Assembly: GCA_039519185.1 (NCBI GenBank)
Contig: CM076849.1
Location: forward strand, 63,570,587-63,634,586
Reading direction: 5' to 3'
Source of the DNA: Astragalus membranaceus
Lineage: Eukaryota; Streptophyta; Magnoliopsida; Fabales; Fabaceae
DNA length: 64,000 nucleotides
The stretch's first letter is position 1. Every line of letters starts with the position of its first letter. The notes beneath the pieces were generated by a model. That model ran no database searches. It worked only from the letters and a program-made list of their open reading frames with translations, and was not told where the DNA came from. The translations under genes and the position numbers were made by a program. Shown here one piece after another: positions 32,850-43,443 of the stretch.

Positions 32850-35800
32850 ATCAAAAATAAGCTCTGAAAATAATAATGCCCATAACTCATACTGTGATTT
32901 TGATTACCCGGTTAATCAAGCCGAGGAAGATGTTGAGAATGATTGGGATACTCCTCCAGAAATCATGAGAATGGTAGAACAAGAAGAAAAGGTCATCGAA
33001 CCTCATGAGGAGTCTACAGAAATGGTCAATTTGGGTACTGAGGAAGACAGAAAAGAGATCAAGGTTGATACCGCAATGGAGGATAAAGAGCGCAAAAAGT
33101 TGATTCAGCTCCTGTTCGATTACGCCGACGTATTCGCATGGACATATCGGGACATGCCAGGGTTGAGCACAGATATTGTTGAACATAAATTGCCGGTGAA
33201 ATCAGAGTGTCCCCCTGTGAAACAGAAGTTAAGGCGGATGAAGCCTGAAATGTCTTTGAAAATCAGGGATGAGGTCAAGAAACAGTTTTATGCAGGGTTC
33301 TTAGCTGTGGCAAAATATCCTGAGTGGGTAGCAAACATTGTCCCAGTCCCTAAGAAAGATGGGAAGGTCCGAATGTGTGTCGACTACCGTGACTTGAACA
33401 GAGCAAGCCCTAAAGATGACTTCCCTCTACCCCATATTGACGTTTTGGTGGACAGTACTGCTCAGCATTCGATGTTCTCCTTCATGGATGGATATTCAGG
33501 CTATAACCAGATCAAAATGGCTCCGGAGGATATGGAGAAAACCACCTTCATAACCCTTTGGGGAACTTTCTGTTACAAGGTCATGCCTTTCGGGTTGAGG
33601 AATGCCGGGGCAACCTACCAAAGAGCGATGGTAACCCTATTCCATGACATGATGCATAAGGAGATCGAAGTCTATGTGGATGACATGATTGCTAAATCAA
33701 AGACTGATGAAGAGCACGTGGTTAACCTGCAGAAGCTGTTCGAACGTCTCAGAAAGTACAAACTCAGGTTGAACCCCGCTAAGTGCACCTTTGGGGTTAG
33801 GTCAGGGAAGCTGTTAGGGTTCATTGTTAGCCAGAAGGGAATTGAGGTAGACCCGGACAAAGTACGAGCAATCCTGGAGATGCCAGCACCTAAGACAGAG
33901 AAAGAAGTTCGTGGTTTCCTGGGAAGACTAAATTACATCTCTCGATTCATCTTCCAGTTGACTGCGACTTGCGAACCAATTTTCAAACTGCTGTGCAAAA
34001 ACCAAGAGATGAAGTGGAATGATAAATGTCAAGAAGCATTTGAGAAAATCAAGGCGTATCTTCAAAATCCACCCGTCCTAATGCCACCTGTGTCTGGCAG
34101 GCCCCTCATCCTATACCTCACGGTGCTAGACAACTCTATGGGCTGCGTGCTGGGGCAACACGATGAGTCAGGAAAGAAAGAACACGCGATCTACTACATA
34201 AGCAAGAAGTTCACAGACTGTGAGGCGAGGTATTCATCATTGGAGAAGACTTGTTGTGCTCTAGCCTGGGCTGCGCATCGACTGAGACAGTATATGCTGA
34301 GTCACACTACGTGGTTGGTGTCCAAAATGGACCCAATCAAGTACATATTTGAGAAACCTGCGCTCACAGGTAGAATTGCTCGCTGGCAAATGCTTCTGTC
34401 AGAGTATGACCTCGTGTACGTAACCCAGAAGGCGATTAAAGGTAGCACACTGGCAGACTACCTGGCACATCAACCGGTTGAGGATTACCAATCAATGCAA
34501 TGTGAATTCCCGGATGAGGACATTATGGCATTATTTGACGCAGGGAAATCTCAAGATGATGAAAGGTGGAGAGTGTTGTTTGACGGTGCCTCTAACATGT
34601 GGGGGCACGGAATCGGAGCAGTGCTGATCTCCCCAGACAACCGCTTCATACCAGTCACCGCCAGACTAAGCTTCTATGTCACAAACAATATTGCAGAGTA
34701 TGAAGCGTGTATCTTGGGCATCCAGGCAGCTCTCGATCGGAAAGTCAAGAGGCTCGACGTGTACGGAGATTCAGCTCTAGTTGTCCATCAAATAAAAGGA
34801 GATTGGGAAACAAGAAATTCTGATTTGATTCCTTACCGTGACTACATTCAAGAATTAATCAAGCCCTTTGAGGAAATCACTTTCCAGCACATACCCCGCA
34901 GCGAGAATCAGTTGGCAGATGCCTTGGCAACTTTGTCTTCTATGTTCAACGTCAGCTGTGACAAAAGTCTGACGACTGTTAGAATCCAGCACAGAGGACA
35001 GCCTGCTTATCACTACTGTATGACAGTCGAAGAGGGACCAGATAGTAAGCCTTGGTACCATGACATCAAGCAATATATCACAAACAGAGAGTATCCTCCC
35101 AGAGCTACAGAGAATGACAAGAGAACCCTCAGGAGGCTGTCAACAGGTTTCTTCTTGAGTGGAGACGTCCTTTACAAGAGAAACCATGACTTGGTACTCC
35201 TCAGGTGTGTAACAGGAGAAGAATCCGTGAAGATTATGCGAGATGTTCATGAAGGCTCATTTGGGGTTCATTCCAACGGGCACGCAATGGCTAGAAAAAT
35301 CCTGAGAGCTGGATACTACTGGTTGCAGATGGAATCAGACTGTTACAGTTTTGTGAGAAGATGCCATAAATGCCAAATCTATGCAGATCACACCCATGTA
35401 CCTCCAACTTCTCTGAATGTTTTGAGCGCACCATGGCCATTCTCAATGTGGGGCATGGACATCATTGGTCCCATTGAACCCAAAGCTTCCAATGGTCACC
35501 GTTTCATTCTGGTTGCTATTGACTACTTCACTAAGTGGGTGGAGGCTGCTTCTTATCCCAATGTAACGAGCTCAGTGATTGCTAAATTCATCAAGAAAGA
35601 CTTGGTTTGCCGCTACGGCCTTCCAAATAAGATTATCACAGACAACGGTAGTAATTTGAACAGCAGAATGATAAAGGATTTGTGCAAAGACTTCAAAATA
35701 CAACATCACAACTCTTCTCCCTACCGCCCAAAGATGAATGGGGCAGTTGAGGCAGTCAACAAGAACATCAAAAAGATTGTGCAAAAGATGGTGGTAACTT

Positions 35801-36300
35801 ACAAGGATTGGCATGAGGTGCTCCCATTTGCCCTGCATGGTTACAGAACCTCAGTGCGCACTTCAACAGGGGAAACCCCCTACTCCCTGGCTTATGGGTC
35901 AGAGGCAGTTCTCCCCATTGAGGTTGAAATACCATCCCTGCGGGTGTTAATGGAGACAAAACTTGATGAAGCAGAATGGGTTCGGTCTCGTCTTGACCAG
36001 TTGAATCTCATTGATGAAAAACGGGTGGCCGCAATGTGTCATGGACAGTTGTACCAACAGAGGATGAGGAGGGCTTTTGACAAGAAAGTCCATCCTCGTG
36101 AATTCCAAGAAGGAGATCTTGTGCTCAAGCAGATCTTGCCGATTCAGACCAACTCTAGGGGCAAATGGGCTCCCAAATATGAAGGACCTTATGTGGTGAA
36201 GAAGGCATTCTCAGGAGGAGCTTTAATTCTGGCAAACATGGACGGAGATGAGATCCCAAATCCAGTGAACTCAGATGTGGTCAAGAAGTATTACGCCTAG
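32850..36300 (+). CDS. Element C Pol: RT, RNase H, second RNase H, integrase
   Basis: Open to TAG/36300 (1,111 codons from ATG 32965, with 38 more upstream after the predicted acceptor). RT holds CVDYRDLNRASPKDDFPLP and the catalytic YVDDMIAK near residue 236 from 32965. The first RNase H is weak (YLTVLDNSMGCVLGQ), as usual in Tat elements. A second RNase H of the archaeal/plant type starts near residue 535 (LFDGASNMWGHGIGAVL, NNIAEYEACI, DSALVVHQI). Integrase follows, with its HHCC region (VHEGSFGVHSNGHAM, CHKCQ) and all three catalytic residues (MDIIGP, ITDNGSNL, Glu in GAVEAVNK). No stop or frameshift, so potentially functional. Confidence 0.93.
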
Positions 36301-37933
36301 AAAAATAGACGAAAAAGAGAAAGATAAGCCAAGAAAAAATCAGCTCGCTAGGTTGAAAACCCGCAAAGGGCAACCTAGGCAAAATCAGAGTGGCCCGGTG
36401 GATTGAAAACCCGCAAAGGGCGATCCAGGCAAAAATTAGGGTCAGAAAACTTGGGCTTGAGAAAAGAAAAAGGCAATCAGCGCTCCAAAGGTCCTGATAA
36501 GGGGGTGATCAGTATTATGAGTATGGACGGTGGGCACCGCTACTTCAGAGACGAAATCACGAGATTTGTTCCTTTTCGGTTGTATTTTTTGTGGTTTAAA
36601 AGAAAGATTGCAATGCACTTTCGATTGGCGTGACTTTCCGCACGTCCAATTTCTATATCAATAAAAGTCCAACTTTTCTTTCATATGTGTGCTTTTCGTG
36701 TCTCTGCTTTCATCTATTCAGTTTCTTTCAAAATAATAACTTTTATGATTGATGAAATCGAATTGCAAAATATGTGCACATTCAGAGCATTACAGGATCA
36801 TTACGAAATCTTTGAAAAAATACGGAAAGAAGTGATTCCCCAAGTGAATAAAATTGCGAAAAAGGCAGTCATGACGAACCAGTGTGCAATCCCCGCAGAT
36901 CACCGTCCTGGAGCAGCCTTCGCCCGGCAGATCTATTTAACCAGCAAAAAAAAGAGTGCCAAAGAAAAACAAATAAGCAGAAAAAAGAAAGCTGCTTAAA
37001 GAAAACAAACAGAGTAAACAAAAACAAATAAGCAGAAAAAAGAAAGCTGCTTAAAGAAAACAAACAGAATAAACAAAACAACAAAAAAGAAAATCACAGA
37101 AGACGGAACACAACATCTTCATTCATCATACCATCCATACCATTCGTCATCAAACAGTGGTGCATTACACTTTCAAATTCGCATCTCAGAAGAGCGAAGA
37201 ATAACAAAAGAAAAAGAAGTGAATGAGGAATCAAACAGAAAAAACATCCCACCAAAATCAATCATTGCATTCATGTGCATCCAAATACCCAAATGCATGC
37301 ATTTCATGCACCATCCAAGAAGTTACTTCGAACCAGAGAGTCCCAAAAATCTCATTTTTAGAAAATCACCATGACACTGAGTTAGTAAACTCCATCAACC
37401 CCGAGTTAGTAAACTCCACCAGCACTGAGTTAGTAAACTCCATTAACCCAGAGTTAGTAAACTCCATCCACACAGAGTTAGTGAACTCCTTCCACAGATC
37501 ACAACATCGTGTACGAGCACGCGATGGATCCATCAGACTTCGTTAAGTCCTTCGGATTAGTTGTGTCAGCCTAAGGCATAGCGTAAATCCATTGATCAAA
37601 TCAGTTCCAGACCTGATGTTGATCGGCCGCTCGAAAAGGCCACCCCCAAAGCTCGGACTCGACAAGAGTTCGTTAGAAGGTTTTTAGGCAACCTCCGAAT
37701 TCCCAATTTACCGCTTTTCCCAATTTACCTGCTTTTCTCAATTTACTGCTTTCCCGTTAATGCAACGAGTGTTAACCCCCCGTTCCCAAAAGGAAAATAA
37801 CAAAAAGAAAATTTGAGTTTTTCTGGAGCGGACAAAATTAGTATTATTTCTATATCTTTATTTCCATTTCACTAACAAATATGAAAAGGCCAATTCATAT
37901 TTCTTGGCGAAATGTGAAATAAAGAGGGGCAGC
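36301..37933 (+). other. C 3' untranslated region with short tandem repeats
   Basis: Contains a two-copy motif GGTTGAAAACCCGCAAAGGGC / GGATTGAAAACCCGCAAAGG (36350-36430), a duplicated A-rich AAAAACAAATAAGCAG stretch (36965-37080), and five 24-bp units at 37379-37498. It ends at the purine tract AAAGAGGGGCAGC (37921-37933). Variable repeat-rich 3' regions are known for Ogre-type elements. Confidence 0.7.
37379..37498 (+). repeat. 24-bp hairpin tandem repeat, five copies
   Basis: GAGTTAGTAAACTCC starts at 37379, 37403, 37427, 37451 and 37475, exactly 24 bp apart. Each carries GAGTT/AACTC arms around four bases. The unit is eight codons and lies in a 107-codon open frame (37223-37546) reading ELVNSINP repeats. 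Confidence 0.85.
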
Positions 37934-40900
37934 TGTAATACCCCAATTTTGTCCGCCTAATTGAAAAATTGTATTTTTGTGAATGCCCAATTTTAATGGG
38001 TATTTTTCTTGTTTTTCAAAAATCCCAAAAATATGTTTTGATGTGCTCACACATTTAGTTTCTAATCGTGTATGCGCGTCTTTGTAATCGTTAGCAGTTT
38101 AGCATTATTATTATCATTTAGCTATCATCATTATTAGTTGTATTTACTTATTAGTAGTCATCAAAAATAAGAGACATAATCAATAATCAAATATAATATT
38201 TTTATTTATTTAGATGAGTCCCTTTTTTACAAAAAACAAAAATAAACATAATAAAATGAGATGTTTGTTACTGGGACAAGCAAAAATGAAAAGGTCAAAC
38301 AAAAAAAGGGGGATGTACGCCCCTGCTGTTGTTGCTCAGAGAGGTAAATCAATTTGAGCTACAAGCTCCAACTTCTTGTCTCCTTGGAGTTTTCCTAATT
38401 TGCACAAGCAAAGCTGCTTTTGCAGCAGCAGCAGCACCACCTCTTGGTGGTTTGTTTTGGTCTTCAGAAATCTGTCCCCTTAGAGTTTTGATCCACTGCT
38501 CCCCACACCACACCTACACCACAACATTTCAACTATAAAAACAATAGACAACCAGAAGCAAGGGAGGCAGATACACGCAGACAGCAGTATACAGAGAAAC
38601 AAAAACACACAGCAAACACAGCAAACAGAGAATACAAAATTGACACCAAAAACAATAGTAAAAAAAACACCCTGAGCAACAAACACTCAAAATTCTACAG
38701 CAGGCATCGGTAGCAGCAACACACAAAGCAGTAAGCAACAGGAGCAATAGGAGTCTATTTCAGAGGCTGGAAAAAGGTTGTCTAACATATTTTTTTTAAA
38801 ATGTAGTCTTATTTTTGATTAAGTTTGTTTAAAATAAGTTCCAGTTCATCTTCTTTTTCAGTTCATTTTTGATTTCCTATCATGGTTAAGTTTGTTTAAA
38901 ATAAGTTTCAGAGGCTTGAAAGATTAGCAGTAGAAATAAAAAATGGCCTTCAGAGTCAGTTTCATTACCCTTATGTTTAAGAAAACGAAATTAATTAGTT
39001 ATCTAAACTAAGGTTTAATTAGTAATAGGTTTAGTTAAGAAATTTGGGTTACAAATCAGAATCAGGGAAAACAGAATACAGAGGGGAGGGGGGTCGAGAC
39101 AGTAAAAAGGAAAGGAAAAGAGAAAGGAGCAAAAGTTTTACCTCCGGCCACCGTTCACGGTGGCCGCCGCCGTAGCCTCGTCGCACCACCACCGTCGTCC
39201 ATAGCCACCATCGTACGGCCGCCTCACCGCCAACCACCAACAGTACACCACCACGACCGCTCTCATCACCGTAAACCCCCCCTCACTCACTACGAACCAC
39301 AGCCCCCTCTTCCACCCACGAACGGCCGAGCCATCTCCATCACTGATCCACCCTAACACCCACCGTCGAGCACCACTCGCACTCCCGATCGCCTCCGCCC
39401 CTTCGCCTCCAACCCAACCCGTACCACCGTGTGCACCGCGCAACCACCCCAAACTCCCTCGCTGCTCCCTCCCTTCCACCGCGAACATCGTTCACGGCCA
39501 CGACCGAAAACAACACCCCTTCGCCCATTTCAGCCATTAGCGATAGTGAGAGGGAAAATAAAGCGATTTGGTGAGGAGAGAGAGAGGGGTTCGCACGGCG
39601 CCATTGAGGGAGAGAGGGAGAAGGCTGATTCGGAGATCGGTGGTGCAAGGAGAGAATAGGAGGCGATGGTGAGGAAGAGGGAGGAGATCGGTGCTAGGGG
39701 GAAGGAGAGAGAGTGCGCCGTGTGAGAGGGAGATGATTTTTTAGGGTTTGTTTTTTTAGAAAGGGGGCGCCGCGAGAGGAAAGTGAGCAGATTAGGGTTT
39801 CCAATTTTAGGTCAGCCTTTTATAGTATTAGCTCAGGGGTATTTTAGTCTTTTCGCTTTTATTTTTTTTTCAGATCTCTATTTGCACCTCTCTGTTTACT
39901 TTGTGCGCCTCCCCCCTCGCAAGCCCACGATTTCTTTTTTGTTTGAAGCGCAGCCCAGCTTACAAAAACCAGCTGGGCTTACTGTCTACACTCCATTTTT
40001 AATAACACAGCCCTCCTGCCACTTACACCCCCCATTTTACTACTGCACCTCCCTGTTTCTTTTTTTTTTTTAAATTTTGTTTCTTTTCCCCTAAATAAAC
40101 TTATTTATTTTCTTTTTTTCACAAACCTTTTTTTCCCAATGATGGACAAATGTTTCCCCGAACGAAAATCAATCCAATTGCAAATTCCTTCCATCACGAC
40201 GTTCTCTCCAATTAAAATCAACGAAGACACTTTTCAAAAACAAATCTTTTCAAACGTCGAAATCAAAACTAATCATCACTAATGATCACTCGCGCCGTTG
40301 CCGTTTGATTGTGGGTGATGATTTCATTCCTGTGGGAGCTAGTAGTGTGGCCACTCTAAACCGTTGTTGTTTGGTCCTCACAAACGCTCTCCTTCAATTG
40401 CGAAAACCCTTTCAATGCTCAAAATAAAAACCGATTATCATTAATCATCACTCGCGCCGTTGCCGTTTGGTCGTTAATGATAATTCATTTTCATAAGAGT
40501 AGTAGCGCGACCACTCTAAACCGTTGTTGTTTGGTCACTGCGAACGCTCAACCCTTTGCGAAAAACTCCAAAAAGATTAAAAAACAAAAACCCTTTTCAG
40601 GACAAACAAGAACTACGTAGCTTTGAATTCTCCATCGCACCAGGAGATACGTAGGAGCGAGAGGCTAACTCTCGTCAAGCGCCAAAAATAAAAATTTTCA
40701 TTAAGTCTTTTCATTCTCTTTTCGAAAGAAGGGGCAAATTTAAGTATTTTCCAAATCAGCACTTAAAACCACACGCTTAATTAAAGGTTCCCTTTCGGTA
40801 GAAAGGAGGCGTGGGGTGCTAAAACCTTCCCCATGCCTAACCGACCCCCGAATCCAAATCTTCCGGTTTTCCAAAAGGCCATCCGCTTTCCAAAAAGGTT

Positions 40901-41012
40901 TTTCTTCAATATTTTCCTTATAAAAAAATATTGGTGGCGACTTCATTGATTTTTAAAAAAAAAAAGTTGTAAACGAAGAAAGATTCCCTCAGGGACTTTT
41001 TCGGGCGCAACA
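37934..41012 (+). repeat. 3' LTR of element C
   Basis: Same order as the 5' LTR. It lacks a short stretch present at 23104-23125 of the 5' copy and has small indels. It ends GGGCGCAACA, followed by the second GTATT. Confidence 0.93.
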
Positions 41013-41017
41013 GTATT

Positions 41018-41105
41018 CAGTGTTTGAGCAGGAAATATTATCTCTGATGATTTAGGTTTGGTGCACTCGGGTGTTTTTAGCTGATAAAAATACCGGGGTG
41101 TTACA
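41018..41105 (+). repeat. 3' LTR of element B, final 88 bases
   Basis: CAGTGTTTGAGCAGG through CCGGGGTGTTACA continues the B 3' LTR from 22450 once C and one copy of GTATT are removed. Confidence 0.93.
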
Positions 41106-41110
41106 AAGGC

Positions 41111-41780
41111 CGAACTCCATATCCTCATGGGGTCAGCTGGCGAGGATGTTCACAGCTCGTTTTCACTGCCTCCCAAGTTGAAAAGACAACATGGCCCACC
41201 AAGAGGAGGCCAAGGTTGGCAGCATGAAGGCTGATCTGACTTGTTATGGGCACATTACCAGCTAATGCAGCACCCTCAGGGATGTCATTGAAGAGCTGGT
41301 CCACGAGGGGAAGCTCGCCCAATACGTGAATGAAGAAGAGGATAAAACTCGCGACTCCGAACATAGTCAGGAGTGGAGCGAGTCCCATACTTGGAGAAAT
41401 GATCTTGGCTTTAGGTTAATGTTGAGGTTTCCCCCTACGATCAAGGCAGTCCCTCCCTGCATGGTATGTTGGATCTCATCTTCCTAAAGCAAAGCAGCCA
41501 AGTTCCCGGCACCCACCCGACAGGGATCCAAGGTATGAGACCACGATGTCTTAGGTAGCAAGCGCTAAGAAAGGCGCGGAAGTCAAGCAAATGACGAGAC
41601 CATGAGGTCACAGACACCAGAGATACCCACCTACGAGGGTGATCTCTAGTCTACAGTCCATAACTTCGTCCATACTTATCCAATGGAGGCATGTGAGCAT
41701 GCGTTGGAAATCTAAGAAGAAGAGCTACAATTCTCATGTTGAGCTCAAAATCCACTTCGGACGTCTCCGCACCAAGGAAG
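41111..41780 (+). pseudogene. Element E gag remnant (second part) and first 133-bp unit
   Basis: Across the B insertion the E gag frame continues for about 25 codons (LRPNSISSWGQLARMFTARF) and then meets a stop. A further gag-like piece reads LRDVIEELVHEGKLAQYV near 41270-41320. From 41671 to 41780 is the first copy of a 133-bp unit with GCATGCGTTGGAAATCT. Element D cuts this unit, which resumes at 47848. Confidence 0.6.
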
Positions 41781-42163
41781 TGTAGATATCTTGTGTTGCA
41801 GGCTAAGTTTTGACTATGAAGTGGTTAAGAGGTTTTGATGATGAAAAAGACAAAAGCTAAAGTTGATAATAGGAAAAAGACAAAGCCAAAATTGATAGCC
41901 AAAGTTGATGAGAGTGACCAAAGGCAAAAGGTGATGAAAGTGACAAAGTATCAAAGTCACAATCCAAGACAATCAAACTCAAGAATTGAAGTTTCAAGAT
42001 ATAAGGGTAGTCCTTATAAATAAGGGTAGTCCTTAGTGTTTGGGCTGTGTCTTAGGAAAAAGTGTAAGCTCTTTCGAAGGTCAGCTCATCTCTCAAAGTC
42101 CCATGATTTTCAAAATGCATGCATGCACACGTAAACACAAGAAGCATTTTTGAAAAGCATAAA

Positions 42164-42642
42164 ATCGATTTTCTCTATTTTATTCTATACATAAAAATCG
42201 ATTTTCAGGTCAATACAAAAGCTAAAGAATCGATTCATACTAGCTTCACTAAGTATGAAAATCGATTCCTAAGTATTTCCAAAAAAAGAAGAATCGATTC
42301 ATACTATTTTATACTAAGCATAAAAATCGATTCTCAAGTGTCTTTAAAAGGAAAGAATCGATTCATATTATCTTTATCAAAGTGCATAATCGATTCACAA
42401 GTATTTTTCAAAAAGGAAAGAATCGATTCACACTATCTTTCACTTAGCAAAAGAATCGATTCCTACATGTCTCAGGAAAGCCAGGAATCGATTCATACAA
42501 ATTACATTGAGTATAAGAATCGATTCCTAGCCCTCCTGGATCTCAAGAATCGATTGCACCTCTTTTCAAAACAAGTCAAAATCGATTTTTAATTAAAAGA
42601 AGAATCGATTCCTAGATCCAATGTTTTAAACAAAGAATCGAT
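42164..42642. repeat. 16-copy phased ATCGAT palindrome array
   Basis: ATCGAT, usually as GAATCGATTC, starts at 42164, 42197, 42229, 42261, 42293, 42326, 42357, 42389, 42422, 42455, 42487, 42519, 42549, 42581, 42604 and 42637. Spacing is 30-33 bp except one of 23. The intervening sequence is not conserved. Equivalent array in the 3' LTR: 46608-47088. Confidence 0.95.
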
Positions 42643-42683
42643 TCCTACATCTTTTTTAACGTAAACCTTATTTTTTCATAGCC

Positions 42684-42691
42684 TATAAATA
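42684..42691 (+). promoter_or_regulatory. TATA box of D LTR
   Basis: TATAAATA lies 42 bases after the last ATCGAT word, in the context CCTATAAATAAAGGCCTC. The 3' LTR copy is at 47130-47137. Confidence 0.75.
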
Positions 42692-43393
42692 AAGGCCTCA
42701 TAGCCTCCATTTCTTACCAACCCATCTTCACGATTCAGAAACACATTTGAGAAAAACTCTTCATATTTTATTTTTGCTCTTCTCGTACCGCTGGTCCGTC
42801 AGAGCTGATCTTTCGCTAAGAGTTAGTTGGGGTTGCGTTCTTCAAGTTGTATTATCTGCCTACACTAGAGGTATTTCTGTCTTTACGTTTGTTACTATTT
42901 AATTGTTTGTGATTTGTACTAGGGAGTGGGGTATCTCTCTAGGGTAGCTGTTTGTACTAGGAAGTGGGGTATCTTTCTGGGGCAGCTGATTGTAACAGGG
43001 GTGGGGTATCTCTTGTTATTGTTATATTAGATTTGAGGGCTCTCCATAGGTGGGGTATCCTAGGAGGAGAGTGCCTGAGTCTAAAGGTTTTCCAAGGCAC
43101 CTGTAAGCCTTGTTGTTTTGGTTAGTGAAAAATCTCACAAGGGTGTGAGGACTGGACGTAGGTCACTAGGAGGTGACCGAACCAGGATAAATCTCTGCGT
43201 GCTTTACTACTTTCCTGCTTTACTGTTATACCGCTTTACTGCTTTATATTCTAATTCCTTCGCTTCCACTTAACCTGCGCGAAAATTGATCTAAGTCATT
43301 GAAAAGGGGAAAAACATTTTCGAAAGATCTAAAAAGTTTTAAATCTCAATTCACCCCCCCGCCCTCTTGAGACTGAAGCCACTTGGTAACAAG

Positions 43394-43405
43394 TGGTATC
43401 AAAGC
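43394..43405 (+). other. Primer binding site of D (initiator tRNA-Met)
   Basis: TGGTATCAAAGC follows the LTR by two bases. It has one mismatch to the usual TGGTATCAGAGC. Confidence 0.85.
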
Positions 43406-43443
43406 TAGACTCTTGTATAAAGGGCCTAGCAGCTTCAAGAGAA

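Larger units (their letters stand above)
22451..41012 (+). mobile_element. Element C: Ogre/Tat-type Ty3-gypsy, nearly intact
   Basis: An 18.6-kb unit with perfect target duplication GTATT (22446-22450 and 41013-41017). Order: LTR (22451-25558), tRNA-Arg primer site, ORF1, gag-pro with G-patch, intron, pol with two RNase H domains and integrase, long 3' region, purine tract, LTR (37934-41012). This layout is characteristic of Ogre. The LTRs are close but carry scattered substitutions and small indels. Coding damage is limited to one stop in ORF1. Confidence 0.95.
13956..41105 (+). mobile_element. Element B: Ty3-gypsy chromovirus inserted in E, itself split by C
   Basis: It is flanked by a perfect target duplication AAGGC (13951-13955 and 41106-41110). 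Its own length is about 8.6 kb: LTR 13956-15963, gag, pol, and a 3' LTR in two pieces (20519-22450 and 41018-41105). Removing it restores the E gag frame. The coding region carries several stops and frameshifts, and the LTRs differ at many sites, so it is older than A, C and D. Confidence 0.93.
41781..43391 (+). repeat. 5' LTR of element D
   Basis: TGTAGATATCTTG to CTTGGTAACA. It contains the ATCGAT array (42164-42642), TATAAATA at 42684-42691, and repeated GTGGGGTATCT words (42926-43060) downstream. Confidence 0.92.

Noticed and set aside
42119..42592. 157-codon open frame across the D LTR array, repeated at 46563-47042
   Set aside because: It is produced by the ATCGAT repeat, has no domain, and lies upstream of the TATA box. 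The two LTR copies end the frame differently.
42164..42642. CRISPR-like appearance (short word with spacers of constant length)
   Set aside because: The word is only 6-10 bp and palindromic, and the array sits in a plant retrotransposon LTR with a 3' twin. No cas genes and no prokaryotic context.
43393..43443. Gag of D starting at the in-frame GTG at 43393
   Set aside because: The codons overlap the primer binding site. ATG at 43444 gives a typical copia Gag start.
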